DNA from: Clostridium sp. CAG:609
GTDB taxonomy: Bacteria; Bacillota_I; Bacilli_A; RF39; UBA660
Direction of reading: 5' to 3'
DNA: 64,000 nt
NCBI GenBank assembly: GCA_000438075.1
Contig: FR903536.1
Coordinates: forward strand, 39,201-103,200
Program-made: the position numbers and the translations under genes
Part shown: positions 9,370 to 19,788 of the stretch, piece by piece
How the letters are laid out: each line of letters opens with the position of its first letter
Numbering within the stretch: position 1 is the stretch's first letter
Notes under the pieces: model-generated
Told to the model about the DNA's origin: nothing
What the model saw: the letters and a program-made list of their open reading frames with translations, nothing else
Database searches by the model: none

Positions 9370-11157
9370 TTAATAACCTCCACCTGAACCAAATGAATCT
9401 AATTCTTCTTGAGTAATAACAATTTGAATCTTCATTCTCTTATTACCACATATAAACAAAGCTTCCCCTTGATTATAATATTTAATAGATTCCATTTCTG
9501 ATTCATTTAAATCAATTAATTTTGCTAAATCATCAACAGCTTGTTTTCTAAGACCCATTACTAAGTAATATGAAGCATTATCAAATATTGCTTTACCATG
9601 AGTTATAATATTCGGAGCCGCAAAATCAGTAGGTTGTTGAGTAATGATAATTGTTCCAGTATTATACTTTCTACTTCTTCTTTGCATTTGTGCTAAGAAT
9701 TCAGCCCCAAGTTCATTATGTCCTGCAAGTAAAACATGAGCTTCATCAACCATCATAACAGTGTTAATATCTTTATCTAAACATAATCCCCATGCATACT
9801 TTAAAATATTAAAGAATAATGCATTCTTAATATTTTCATCACTATTCATAAGTTCTTTTATATTAAATACAATAAAATCACTATCAATCTTTAGTGTTGT
9901 TTTACCAGTAAAATAATATCTAAGTTCTTTAACCAAAGGTCTTATCTTAAGTTCAAGTCGTTCCAAAACATCACGTTCATGCGTAGCATCTGTCATACTA
10001 ACTAAATGACCTTTTATAGTTGCATAAACATCATCAAATGTTGGATAATCAGCACTAGTTAACTTAGTAAAATCTGTTTCATAATCTATTTTAAATCTTT
10101 TATAAGTTTCTTGTAATACATCACTAAACATAGTAAGAACATCATCTTCAATACTAGGCGAATAATATTTCATAAATGCTTTAACTTGTTGAAGTGTTCT
10201 AGTTAAAACAGTATAACCTAATCCTTGTGCTATTTCATCTTCATCAGCATCAATAACAATTTCAAGGGGATTAATCATACCAAATTCTCCACCTTTACCT
10301 AAGTCAAGGAAATCTCCACCTAGGCTATAACACATATCTCCAAGTTCACCTTCAGGGTCAACACATACAACTTTATATCCGTTTCTTATGTGAGTTCTAA
10401 GTAATACTTTCGCAGCAGTACTCTTACCAGAACCACTCATACCAAGTAAAATAATATTAGCATTATTTCTATTATTTTCTTTTCTTATTTGATATAAGAA
10501 TTGATTAAATAATATAACACCACCAGAGAAATCTACACCAAGAAGTGTTGCATTACCTGGGTCTTTAATACTATCAAAGATAAAAGGATACATTGCTGCT
10601 ATTGTAACAGATGGTATCGGCGTACCAATTCTATTTTCAATATCTTGTGGTGGAAATATAGGTAGTATTGACTTTAATGCTTTTTCTTGTTCAAACATTA
10701 AAGCAACAGCTCTCATTCCTAACGCATCCAAATAACTTCTTACTTGAATCTTTCTTAATTCCAATTCTTCTTTATTATTTGCAGTAATCATCAAATGCAT
10801 TTGAAAATCAAATATTCTAGCTTGAGTTGCTGCAAGCATTTGAATAAATTGTTCCAAAGATTCATAATCTTGACGTATTCTTTCTTGCATTGTATTATCT
10901 TTTTCACTTTGATATCTTACTTTTAAATCTGCTATTTCTTTATTAAGCATTTTTTGTAATACTGAAAAAGGTATAGGCATATGTTTAATAGCTATTTTAA
11001 CACCTTGAATATTAGTTATATCAGATAAAAAACCTGGTGCAATATTTCTAGGAAAAGCTATAACAGTCATAATTGTTGAATACTTTCCCCCTAATACAAA
11101 TTCAGTTGGTTTAAATTCCATTCCTTTAGGAGCTATTTCACTTTTAATTTTACTCAT
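9370..11157 (-). CDS. VirB4-family conjugation/secretion ATPase
   Basis: Main energising ATPase of the type IV channel. The first ~200 residues form the VirB4 N-terminal region. Walker A GMSGSGKST is at 239-247, VDPEGE follows at about 266-271, Walker B MMVDEAH is at 468-474, and the QMQRRSRKYNTG and ITQQPTDF motifs typical of TrsE/PrgJ-type VirB4 proteins come next. At 595 residues it is slightly short. Its ATG lies one base after the stop of the upstream TraC-domain gene (TAATATG), which implies translational coupling. Confidence 0.95.
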   Translation of the reverse strand: MSKIKSEIAPKGMEFKPTEFVLGGKYSTIMTVIAFPRNIAPGFLSDITNIQGVKIAIKHMPIPFSVLQKMLNKEIADLKVRYQSEKDNTMQERIRQDYESLEQFIQMLAATQARIFDFQMHLMITANNKEELELRKIQVRSYLDALGMRAVALMFEQEKALKSILPIFPPQDIENRIGTPIPSVTIAAMYPFIFDSIKDPGNATLLGVDFSGGVILFNQFLYQIRKENNRNNANIILLGMSGSGKSTAAKVLLRTHIRNGYKVVCVDPEGELGDMCYSLGGDFLDLGKGGEFGMINPLEIVIDADEDEIAQGLGYTVLTRTLQQVKAFMKYYSPSIEDDVLTMFSDVLQETYKRFKIDYETDFTKLTSADYPTFDDVYATIKGHLVSMTDATHERDVLERLELKIRPLVKELRYYFTGKTTLKIDSDFIVFNIKELMNSDENIKNALFFNILKYAWGLCLDKDINTVMMVDEAHVLLAGHNELGAEFLAQMQRRSRKYNTGTIIITQQPTDFAAPNIITHGKAIFDNASYYLVMGLRKQAVDDLAKLIDLNESEMESIKYYNQGEALFICGNKRMKIQIVITQEELDSFGSGGGY

Positions 11158-11158
11158 A

Positions 11159-11719
11159 TTACATCACCGCCCCAAAATTAGTTGTTTCTCCACCATTTAA
11201 GAAATTATCTAAAACAACTCTTAAATCATTATTGGAAGTTTGAACACTTTGTAATCCAGCATTAGCAAGTCCACTTATTAAATTATGTAATTTCTTTTGA
11301 ACTATTTCTAATCTCTTTTCTTTAAACAAGATATAATATTCAGTATCAACTACATTATATTCACTACTCATAAATAGATTAGCTTTATTAATATCTTGCA
11401 TAATTAATTTCTTAATAGCATTACTTTCAGCATTATTATACATAAGTTGTAATTGAGATAGATACACATCAATATCCACAGGTCTATCAGCAATAAGCAA
11501 CCAGAAATCATAATCAATACTATTATAAAAATTTCTTAATTGATAAATAGTATTATTTTGTGAACCTTGATCCATAATAAATATATTTTTAGGCATTACC
11601 TTAACACCAGTAACATATGTACCATCATCAAGTTGTATCATACCATTCATTATTTGTCTAACAGGTAACCAGTTTTCTGTATAACTTACACCTGAAGAAT
11701 TATTCATCTTTGAGTTCAT
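11159..11719 (-). CDS. TraC-like domain protein (VirB4 partner)
   Basis: About 186 residues, no membrane helix. The pattern (W.PVR.I..G.I.L.DG.YV.G..V...N......Q......LR.F.NSI....WL.I..RP.D...YL) matches the small TraC-like domain proteins found before VirB4 in Gram-positive and Patescibacteria secretion loci. Because VirB4 downstream keeps its own N-terminal region, this is more likely a separate partner than a broken VirB4. The frame is open to 11779, but that would overlap prgI deeply; the ATGs at 11719 or 11707 are preferred. Confidence 0.75.
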   Translation of the reverse strand: MNSKMNNSSGVSYTENWLPVRQIMNGMIQLDDGTYVTGVKVMPKNIFIMDQGSQNNTIYQLRNFYNSIDYDFWLLIADRPVDIDVYLSQLQLMYNNAESNAIKKLIMQDINKANLFMSSEYNVVDTEYYILFKEKRLEIVQKKLHNLISGLANAGLQSVQTSNNDLRVVLDNFLNGGETTNFGAVM

Positions 11720-12014
11720 CTTTAACACACCAACCTTTCCAATAATATCTACGTGGATTAAATATAAATGTACATGCATTTATAATGAATTGTAATACAT
11801 TATGATAATGCATAACTGGAGTGACTAAAAATCCAGTTATAAGTGCAGGCATAAGTATAACAATCATCTGACCAACCGATGCATTTTGCACTAGCATTAA
11901 CAGCATTACAGTAAGTAAGCATCCAAATCCAAAAAGCAAAATATCAGTCAGAGTAAAGAACCCTAATATCAATTGTGACTTTTTAGAATTTGCAGGTATT
12001 AAATAATTATTCAT
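11700..12014 (-). CDS. PrgI-family (VirB3-like) membrane protein
   Basis: About 104 residues with two hydrophobic helices (about residues 20-45 and 48-65) and the C-terminal NPRRYYWKGW motif typical of PrgI proteins. These occupy the VirB3 place in Gram-positive type IV systems, between TrbL-like and VirB4-like genes, as here. AAAGGA upstream can serve either a TTG at 12020 or the ATG at 12014; I take the ATG. The 3' end overlaps the TraC-domain gene. Confidence 0.88.
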   Translation of the reverse strand: MNNYLIPANSKKSQLILGFFTLTDILLFGFGCLLTVMLLMLVQNASVGQMIVILMPALITGFLVTPVMHYHNVLQFIINACTFIFNPRRYYWKGWCVKDELKDE

Positions 12015-12036
12015 CCCCAAATCATTCCTTTCTTAA

Positions 12037-14448
12037 TTATTTTTTAGAAGCATTATTATCGTTATACTCACTAGTAAGTTTACGAGCTTTATATTTATTT
12101 TCATTTCTAGCCTGTTCTTGCATTTTTTTACGTTGTTCAAAAATAGCATCAATAATTTTATTAGCTTGTTCATAAGTACGTTTTTCACGTTCATTTTTAT
12201 TTATCTCAACAGCAATTTCATTATTAATAGATGATCCTTTTTTAAATGCTTCATTTATCAAAGCCCAACCTTCCAATTGTTTATTATCTTTATCAACAAA
12301 AGAAGTAATATCAATTTTATTTCCATCTGAATCTTTTAAAACACCACTCTTTAAATCATCAATAAATTTTTGATAATTGGTATAGAATTTACCACCATCA
12401 TCAACTTCTATTTTACTTCCATCGTAGTTAACATAAATTCTTTTACCAGATTCATGTGAGGCAGCAGTAACAAATTTTTCTTGCATCATTTTCTCTAAAT
12501 CCGCTAAATCTAAAGCAGCTTTATTATATGCTTCATCATTAATAACTCCAGTTTTGTAATTTTGATCTAATTGAGCTTTTAACGAATTATAATTACCAAC
12601 TAAACTCATAGATGTCGTCTTATTCATTATTTCAGTACGCTTTACATTATAAGTATCTTTTTCTTCTTGAGTTAAAGGTCTTCCACTATAAGCATCATCA
12701 AGTTTTTGCAAATCCATTTTTCGTTGAGCATCAGTATATTGAATATCCAATTTTTCAAGAATTTTAGAATCACTTTTATGAATTTCATCTAAACCATCAT
12801 TTTTAAATGTACCTCTAGCATTAGTAATTGTTGCATTTTCAACTGAAATATCACGTTTTTTGCTTGATGCACTATTAACTTCAGCAATTTGTATATTATT
12901 ATTAAGTTTGTTAGTTTCCAATTCTTTAACTTTTTCAGGTGTTAATTGAATACTATTTCCATTTTCATCTTTAACAGTATAAACTTTATTTTCAATACCA
13001 TAATCATCCGCCTTATTAGAAGATTCAAAGCCAAACATTCTACGCATACGATCTTTAAAAATTTCAGTTCTAGTTACACCTTGAGCTCTTGCATCTTTAT
13101 AAGCACGTAATCTGTTTGCTTCTCCCCCAATATTATGCAAATCAGCATTTTTCATACCATATTTCCAACCTCTGTAAGCAGCTAAAGGATTTCCTTTAGA
13201 AGTAACCAATGAACCAACAGCATTTGCAACTCCGAACAATCCACCAGCAGCTAATTTATCTTTTATACCAAGTTTCATACCTCCACTATCAATATGGAAT
13301 AAATCACATATTAACTTAGGAGCTTGTCTAATAAACGTTACAATTCCAAGAATAATTATTACTCTAGCAAATGCTCTTTGCAAAATACCTAATCCAGAAA
13401 GTGTTGTTCCAAATACTAAATTCATATCATTCACTAAAAGAATTAAGTATAATCCTATTACTATAACAAAAACTCTTATAAAGACTTCTAAATATACACT
13501 AATAACTTTCTTTAACCATGTTGAAAAAACATCTTTCATTTTTCCGCCTGGTATTATTCTGCAAATAACAGGTATAGGTGCTATGATTTCAAAAAACAAC
13601 ATTTTAATAAAACGTAAAGCTATATCAAATACAAAATTTAACAAAACATATGCTACATAAACACCAACAACAGTTGAAAAGAACCACATATAAGAAAGGT
13701 CTCCAGTAACAATAGAGTTAGTAAAATCACTATAAACACCAAATCCATATTTACCATACCTAACCATATTATCATAATAGAAGAAAGATGATGTATCAGA
13801 TGCACCAATCAAACTATTTAAAGCACCAACTCCCAGATTAACAAATGGAATAAACTTTGTAATTCCTGTTGCACCTAAAGCAATTTTTTCACCGCAACCT
13901 TTTATTTGTTCTTCAGTTAAAGCATCGACGTTTACTTTATTATCTCCAGCACATTTATCATAATCAACATGTAAAAAAGAATTAAAAATAGAATATGCCA
14001 TTGTTCTTCCAGGACTAGGTTCAGGATCATCTTCAGTATTTTGTAAAGTAAACGGATTAGTAATACCATCACCAAATAATATCTTAGGTATAGTATCATT
14101 TTCCAAAACAGAAGTTTGAAACTTATAAGCAAAGTTAAAACATGTTGGTAAAATAGCTATAATGATTATAGAAACAACAATATTTTGCATTAATTTAGAA
14201 AATGAAGTATCTCCCTTTGAAAAATTCTCAGGATTTATTACAGCTTTCAATAAAGAATACGCTAAAGCAAAAAGCATAACAACACCAAGTATAACATATA
14301 CATTAGTAACTACTTTATTAATAGTTTCTTGTTCAGTAGAAAACACGTCAATAGTTGCAATAGCAACAAAAATATCATACAACCAATCAATTATGTTATA
14401 TACCCAACCATCTAAAGTTAATAATATAGAAAAAAATGTTGTAATCAT
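12037..14448 (-). CDS. VirB6/TrbL-like polytopic T4SS channel protein
   Basis: An 803-residue protein. The first ~430 residues contain multiple hydrophobic helices with the TrbL/VirB6 look (for example the FFEIIAPIPVICRIIPGGKMKDVFSTWLKK region preceding further helices). The second half is charged, Lys/Asp/Asn-rich and probably coiled-coil. Family members form the inner-membrane part of the channel. It begins a few bases after the pilin-like gene stop, with GGTGA as RBS, and is followed by prgI in the usual order. The identity of the C-terminal half is not recognised. Confidence 0.85.
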   Translation of the reverse strand: MITTFFSILLTLDGWVYNIIDWLYDIFVAIATIDVFSTEQETINKVVTNVYVILGVVMLFALAYSLLKAVINPENFSKGDTSFSKLMQNIVVSIIIIAILPTCFNFAYKFQTSVLENDTIPKILFGDGITNPFTLQNTEDDPEPSPGRTMAYSIFNSFLHVDYDKCAGDNKVNVDALTEEQIKGCGEKIALGATGITKFIPFVNLGVGALNSLIGASDTSSFFYYDNMVRYGKYGFGVYSDFTNSIVTGDLSYMWFFSTVVGVYVAYVLLNFVFDIALRFIKMLFFEIIAPIPVICRIIPGGKMKDVFSTWLKKVISVYLEVFIRVFVIVIGLYLILLVNDMNLVFGTTLSGLGILQRAFARVIIILGIVTFIRQAPKLICDLFHIDSGGMKLGIKDKLAAGGLFGVANAVGSLVTSKGNPLAAYRGWKYGMKNADLHNIGGEANRLRAYKDARAQGVTRTEIFKDRMRRMFGFESSNKADDYGIENKVYTVKDENGNSIQLTPEKVKELETNKLNNNIQIAEVNSASSKKRDISVENATITNARGTFKNDGLDEIHKSDSKILEKLDIQYTDAQRKMDLQKLDDAYSGRPLTQEEKDTYNVKRTEIMNKTTSMSLVGNYNSLKAQLDQNYKTGVINDEAYNKAALDLADLEKMMQEKFVTAASHESGKRIYVNYDGSKIEVDDGGKFYTNYQKFIDDLKSGVLKDSDGNKIDITSFVDKDNKQLEGWALINEAFKKGSSINNEIAVEINKNEREKRTYEQANKIIDAIFEQRKKMQEQARNENKYKARKLTSEYNDNNASKK

Positions 14449-14451
14449 ATA

Positions 14452-14877
14452 TTAATTCACCGTTCCTGTTCCTATTCCACATGTTCCATAAGCACCAAAT
14501 AAAGACATCAAAAATTCTACAATCATTGGTGTAAAGAACAATAAAATACAATATATAAATCTCTTAATTGCAGTATTACTAGCTTTCTTTAAAGCATCTT
14601 TATCATTTTGAGCTAATGCTTTTATAAAATCTAATGTTGTTAAAACCAATAAAGCAATAATACCAATATATTTCATTATTTCCAAAGCTTGTTGCATCCA
14701 ATAAGCTGGTGATCCTTCATCACTAGGTTTGCCAAAAGCAGCACATTCTTCTTCAATTGTAGCAACATTATTTATGAAGTTATTATTTAAAACACTTGCA
14801 TTAGCTTTTATCATAAATGAAAAAGAAAATAACATAGTGATACAAAAAAATAATATATTATTAATTTTCTTATTCAT
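14452..14877 (-). CDS. VirB2/TrbC-like pilin candidate
   Basis: About 141 residues: a signal peptide (helix then KANAS), a short Cys-containing region, and two hydrophobic helices (IGIIALLVLTTLDFIKAL and FIYCILLFFTPMIVEFLMSLFG) separated by a Lys/Asp loop. This is the layout of VirB2-like subunits and of the small membrane proteins that open Gram-positive T4SS operons. TAGGAGTG lies 6 nt before the ATG at 14877, so the longer frame from a TTG at 14898 is not used. It is the first gene of the secretion operon. Confidence 0.8.
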   Translation of the reverse strand: MNKKINNILFFCITMLFSFSFMIKANASVLNNNFINNVATIEEECAAFGKPSDEGSPAYWMQQALEIMKYIGIIALLVLTTLDFIKALAQNDKDALKKASNTAIKRFIYCILLFFTPMIVEFLMSLFGAYGTCGIGTGTVN

Positions 14878-15004
14878 GAAAATCACTCCTAAACCCAAGC
14901 AACACTTGATATATAAATTTTATCATAAATATAGAGTAACGTCAATTTGTTTAAAAGATAAATTTATAAAAAGGTTTTAACAAAATAAAAAATATCAATT
15001 AAAT

Positions 15005-15035
15005 ATTTAAAAAAAGAAACTATTTTTTTAGTTTC
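15005..15035 (-). terminator. Rho-independent terminator after femX-like pair
   Basis: Minus strand GAAACTA-AAAAAA-TAGTTTC followed by TTTTTTT. The stem includes the last codons and the TAG stop of the upstream gene. Confidence 0.8.
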
Positions 15036-16276
15036 TTCAATAATTTATAACCCTTCAAAGCTATTTTATAAGCATAATAAACAAATGGATTAATAACATA
15101 ATCAAATTCCCCTATTAATTCTGTAATTTCTGGATTAAATCCTCTCTTTAATTCATAAATACCATAATAAGGACCATTCTTATCCATATCTAAAGATATC
15201 CCATAAAAATTAACATACTCTAAATGTTTCTTTATAGAATCCTCTATATGTTGTCTATAAAAAGCATACTTCGGATTAAATTCTTTATATAAATTATTGG
15301 TACCACTCATAAATGTAATACCTTCATTACCCACAAATACACTCATCAAAGCCCCAATATTTATTTCTTTATTACTTCTTTTTAAAGATACTGCTTCTTC
15401 TAATTTTTTATTATATTTATTTATTTTATTTTCTAACTCTTCATGTTTTCTTTTTATTTTATCTCCAACATTTATTTTCTTCATTGTATTATTTAATTCA
15501 TCTAATTCTTTTTTAGCACCACTTAAAGTACTCCATACATAATTATAATAACACTCTGTATCTATATATGCTAAATATAATGTAATATAATCTCCCATTA
15601 AATCTACCATCTTTTTATAATATGATGCAGGTCTAACTATGAAATTCTTTAAATTACCAGTATCTTGTAATAACTTAGTAAATATATCTATATTATCTGT
15701 ATTAATTATCTTACATCTAACACCCATATCATAAGTCTTATCAATATTCTTTTTTGTTGACTTACTAAATGTATTTAAAGTATCATTATAATTATCCCTT
15801 AATTTAATTCTACATAATATCCTTGGTTGTAAATCTTCAAAATTTTGACTAAATCCCATATGTTTAAAACCTATTTTTTTAAAATTATAATATGCTTCTT
15901 CTCCACACTTTTCTTTTAAATTACCGTCACTATCTCTTAAAGCATAAATAACATTTGGGTCTAACTTTAACATAAAACCATGATTCTTTTTAACATATTT
16001 TATTACTTCATCATTAAAATTTTTTAATAAAGAAAAATTATATACATCAATTAAATAACCTCTCGGAGAATAAAACAAACTTAACTTCATTGGCATTCTT
16101 TTTTCAAGAAGCATAGTTACACCAACTAAGGAATCATTTTTATAATACCCAAGTAAATGTCTAACCCATCCAGTTCCACTCTTTAATTCTCCCCACTCAG
16201 GTAACTGATAAATAGAAACATAAGGATTCTTTAAAGCAAACTCTCTAAATATATTTTCATCAATAACTTTAAGCAT
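15020..16276 (-). CDS. FemX/FemAB-like peptidoglycan bridge aminoacyltransferase (second of pair)
   Basis: Transfers an amino acid from aminoacyl-tRNA to the lipid-linked peptidoglycan stem. It has two GNAT-like halves with the FemAB signatures (SIYQLPEWGELK near the N-terminus, YSPRG, LKLDPN) and a helical-arm coiled coil at about 255-300 (Lys/Glu/Asn-rich). The C-terminal half shows FMSGTNN...PKYAFYRQHIEDSIKK and FYGIS. At 418 residues it has normal length. Its ATG overlaps the upstream stop (TAATG) and the RBS AAGGAGGA lies in the upstream coding sequence. Confidence 0.93.
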   Translation of the reverse strand: MLKVIDENIFREFALKNPYVSIYQLPEWGELKSGTGWVRHLLGYYKNDSLVGVTMLLEKRMPMKLSLFYSPRGYLIDVYNFSLLKNFNDEVIKYVKKNHGFMLKLDPNVIYALRDSDGNLKEKCGEEAYYNFKKIGFKHMGFSQNFEDLQPRILCRIKLRDNYNDTLNTFSKSTKKNIDKTYDMGVRCKIINTDNIDIFTKLLQDTGNLKNFIVRPASYYKKMVDLMGDYITLYLAYIDTECYYNYVWSTLSGAKKELDELNNTMKKINVGDKIKRKHEELENKINKYNKKLEEAVSLKRSNKEINIGALMSVFVGNEGITFMSGTNNLYKEFNPKYAFYRQHIEDSIKKHLEYVNFYGISLDMDKNGPYYGIYELKRGFNPEITELIGEFDYVINPFVYYAYKIALKGYKLLKKLKK

Positions 16277-17502
16277 TATTTCCTCCTTAGTTTTCTATAA
16301 ACTTTTAACATAACAGGTAACATCTTATACAATAACTTATTATTAACTAAATCAAATTCCCCAATAAATTCTATATATTCATCTCCAAATTTTCTTTTAA
16401 AATCATGAAGTTTAGCTAAATTCTTATACTTAGTATGAGGATCACCTGGGGTACCAAATAAATCAAAAAATTCATAACCTTTATCATATGCATCTTTAAT
16501 AGCTTCATAATAACTTCTAGTAACAGCAAAAGTAAAATTAGCTAAATCATCACTACCAATATATAAACTCCATGCACGTGTTTTAGTATATGTACATATC
16601 AAAGAACAAACACATACTTCATCTTTATCAATACCACTAAATACTTCTCTTTCTTTTTCTAATCTAGCAATCTTATTTTTAATATCAGCTTCTTTTTTCT
16701 TATTAACCTCTAATTCTTTACTCAAATCATCTATTTCTTTATTTATATTATCAAGCAATTCTTTTGGTCTAATACTAATATTAAAATATTTCATATTATT
16801 ATCTTTAGACATTTCTTCACTAAATATTTTATAATATTCTTCACTATGAGGATCAAACCCATCTTTACTACTATTACTTTTAATCAAACAATAAAAATCA
16901 TGTACTCTTACTTCATTATCAACTATTAAATTATAACTATAACTTCTCTTAACACTTTTCATAAATGATTTATTAAACTTAGCTTCAATTTCTTCCCAAG
17001 GCTTTTTCAAATTAATTCTAAAAGTATATCTTGGTTGATTACCTTCATATAATCTATAAAACCCAGTATGTTTATAACCCAAACTTAACATATAATTATA
17101 AAGTTCATAGTTATTTTCTCCACCATCTATTCTTTTACCATCTTCATCAATATCTTGATACTTAATATCCGGATCAAACTTAATATAGATTATTTTATTT
17201 TGCTTCATATAATCTTTCAAATAATTAGTAAACTCATTTATTATTTCTTTATTACTATAATCCAAAACAAAACCCCTCGGTGCATAACCATAACTATACC
17301 CAAGCGGAGTTTTCCTTAACAAAATCAAACATGTTGCAACTAAATTGCCTAAATCATTTTCCATTCCAACATAAACAGGCACTTGTCCTTTTGCTCTTTT
17401 GCAAAATAAACCCCATTCATAACTTTGTAAAAAGTGTGATTTTTTATTACAACTTTCAAATTCATGATATCTTTTTATATCAACATTATCTATAAATTTC
17501 AT
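16276..17502 (-). CDS. FemX/FemAB-like peptidoglycan bridge aminoacyltransferase (first of pair)
   Basis: Paralogue of the downstream gene, 408 residues. It shows HFLQSYEWG at the N-terminus, YAPRG, KFDPD, a coiled-coil arm with alternating Lys/Glu at about 245-285, and the C-terminal LYIGSDD...SYYEAIKDAYDKGYEFFDLFG segment typical of FemABX. Two transferases in tandem commonly add successive residues of a cross-bridge (as with MurM/MurN or FemA/FemB). The added amino acids cannot be read from the sequence. Confidence 0.93.
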   Translation of the reverse strand: MKFIDNVDIKRYHEFESCNKKSHFLQSYEWGLFCKRAKGQVPVYVGMENDLGNLVATCLILLRKTPLGYSYGYAPRGFVLDYSNKEIINEFTNYLKDYMKQNKIIYIKFDPDIKYQDIDEDGKRIDGGENNYELYNYMLSLGYKHTGFYRLYEGNQPRYTFRINLKKPWEEIEAKFNKSFMKSVKRSYSYNLIVDNEVRVHDFYCLIKSNSSKDGFDPHSEEYYKIFSEEMSKDNNMKYFNISIRPKELLDNINKEIDDLSKELEVNKKKEADIKNKIARLEKEREVFSGIDKDEVCVCSLICTYTKTRAWSLYIGSDDLANFTFAVTRSYYEAIKDAYDKGYEFFDLFGTPGDPHTKYKNLAKLHDFKRKFGDEYIEFIGEFDLVNNKLLYKMLPVMLKVYRKLRRK

Positions 17503-17643
17503 ACGATGCCTCCATCTCTATACAACATAAGTTTAGCATACACCACTAAAATTAACAATATTTTTTTGTAAACTTACACATTAGAAATGTTTAAGCATTT
17601 ACATTATTAAGTAAGTTTGTTAAAATATAAATGGTGAATATAA

Positions 17644-18183
17644 ATGAATTTATTTGAAATAATATTAATTTTAATTATTATACTGGGAACAATTGCAATA
17701 TTTTATGCAACAATATACAATAATTTAGTTACATATAAATTAAAAATTGATAAATCGGAAGGAATCATTGATGAAGCACTACGTCAAAAATATGATTTAA
17801 TTGCAAAATTAAATATTCCAATTAAAAATGTTGTTACAAAAAAAGATTATTTAAAAGATTATATTGAACTTAAGGATAAAAGAATAAGTAATTATGAACT
17901 TGATAGAAAATTAAGCGAAGCATATAACATAATACTTGAAGTAAAAAATGATCATGAAGAATTAAATACAAAAGAAATAAACAAGGATATCAAAGAAATA
18001 GAAAAAATTAATGAAACTTTGGTTTCTTGCAAAACATATTTTAACAACAACACTAGTGAACTAAATAAATTAATTAGAAAGTTTCCAACAAATATCGTAG
18101 CAAAAATACATGGCTATAAAATTAAACCTTTCTTTGATGGAAAAAATATGCAAGATGCTGTTATAGATGATTTTAAACTATAA
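17644..18183 (+). CDS. LemA family membrane protein
   Basis: 179 residues: an N-terminal anchor helix (about 4-25) and a helical bundle with family features KID.SEG.ID.ALRQKYDLI..L at the start and KFP.NIVAKI.G...KPFF at the end. The role of LemA proteins is not settled. It starts the short plus-strand block with the collagen-like gene. The RBS is weak. Confidence 0.88.
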   Translation: MNLFEIILILIIILGTIAIFYATIYNNLVTYKLKIDKSEGIIDEALRQKYDLIAKLNIPIKNVVTKKDYLKDYIELKDKRISNYELDRKLSEAYNIILEVKNDHEELNTKEINKDIKEIEKINETLVSCKTYFNNNTSELNKLIRKFPTNIVAKIHGYKIKPFFDGKNMQDAVIDDFKL

Positions 18184-18195
18184 CAGTTTTTATTT
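18175..18195 (+). terminator. Short hairpin after lemA-like gene
   Basis: AAACT-loop-AGTTT followed by TTATTT, overlapping the stop codon. The stem is only 5 bp, so the call is tentative. Confidence 0.4.
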
Positions 18196-18210
18196 GGACA
18201 AGTATCCTAT

Positions 18211-18237
18211 ACAATAATTTATTTCTTTCATAAAATA
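18211..18237 (+). promoter_or_regulatory. Possible sigma-K/sigma-E type promoter for the collagen-like gene
   Basis: CATAAAATA at 18229-18237 fits the sigma-K -10 pattern CATANNNTA. An AC dinucleotide 16 nt upstream (18211) fits its minimal -35. The match is short and AT-rich, so chance is possible. It is supported by the exosporium-like product and by spo0A in the same window. Confidence 0.4.
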
Positions 18238-18244
18238 TAAATGA

Positions 18245-19096
<852 letters not shown>

Positions 19097-19098
19097 GC

Positions 19099-19134
19099 AA
19101 ATAAAAATTGATCAATCATGATCAATTTTTATTT
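19099..19134. terminator. Bidirectional terminator between collagen-like gene and ung
   Basis: Perfect 16-bp inverted repeat (19099-19114 with 19119-19134) around a 4-nt loop. The AT-rich ends give T-runs on both strands. It overlaps the stop of ung on the minus strand. Confidence 0.8.
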
Positions 19135-19788
19135 ACTCCAATCTATAGATTTTAAATTATTCTTTACTAAATAATCATTAGTTTTAGAAAAAGGTTTACT
19201 TCCAAAGAAACCAGAATAAGCAGAAAAAGGTGATGGATGTGGACTAGTTATAATATAGTGATGTGGATTAGTAATAAGTTTAGCTTTCTCTTTAGCAAAG
19301 TTTCCCCACAAAATAAATACAACAGGTTCTTCTTTCATATTTAAAACTTTAATTATATAATCAGTTAATAATTCCCAACCCCAGTTTCTATGACTTGCAG
19401 CTTTATCTTTTTCAACAGTTAAAACAGCATTAAGAAGTAATACTCCTTGTTTTGCCCAACCAGTTAAATCTCCATCATTCCTAATAGGTACACCTAAATC
19501 ATCATATAGTTCTTTATAAATATTTTGTAATGAAGGTGGAACTTTAACTCCTTTTTGAACAGAAAATGAAAGCCCATGAGCTTGATGTTCACCATGATAT
19601 GGATCTTGTCCCACAATAACCACTTTTGTATCCTTATAACTAGTAAGCTTTAAAGCATTAAAAATATAATCTTTCGGTGGATAAATAGTATTAATATCAT
19701 ATTCATGTAATATCTTATGATAAAAATTATTAAATCCTGGGCTATTCCATACAACTTTTAATAATTCATCCCAATCGTTACCTATCAT
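19129..19788 (-). CDS. ung: Uracil-DNA glycosylase, family 1
   Basis: Removes uracil from DNA to start base excision repair. The water-activating motif GQDPYHG (catalytic Asp62), HGLSFSV, the ILWGNFA segment and the C-terminal HPSPFSAY loop are all present. The 219-residue length is normal. It overlaps the MYG1-like gene by 4 nt (ATGA) and ends the operon that starts at rplI. Confidence 0.97.
   Translation of the reverse strand: MIGNDWDELLKVVWNSPGFNNFYHKILHEYDINTIYPPKDYIFNALKLTSYKDTKVVIVGQDPYHGEHQAHGLSFSVQKGVKVPPSLQNIYKELYDDLGVPIRNDGDLTGWAKQGVLLLNAVLTVEKDKAASHRNWGWELLTDYIIKVLNMKEEPVVFILWGNFAKEKAKLITNPHHYIITSPHPSPFSAYSGFFGSKPFSKTNDYLVKNNLKSIDWSK

Noticed and set aside
9370..11719. Possible frameshift splitting virB4
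   Set aside because: The downstream protein has its own complete N-terminal region and ATG, and the upstream one matches a separate TraC-like domain.
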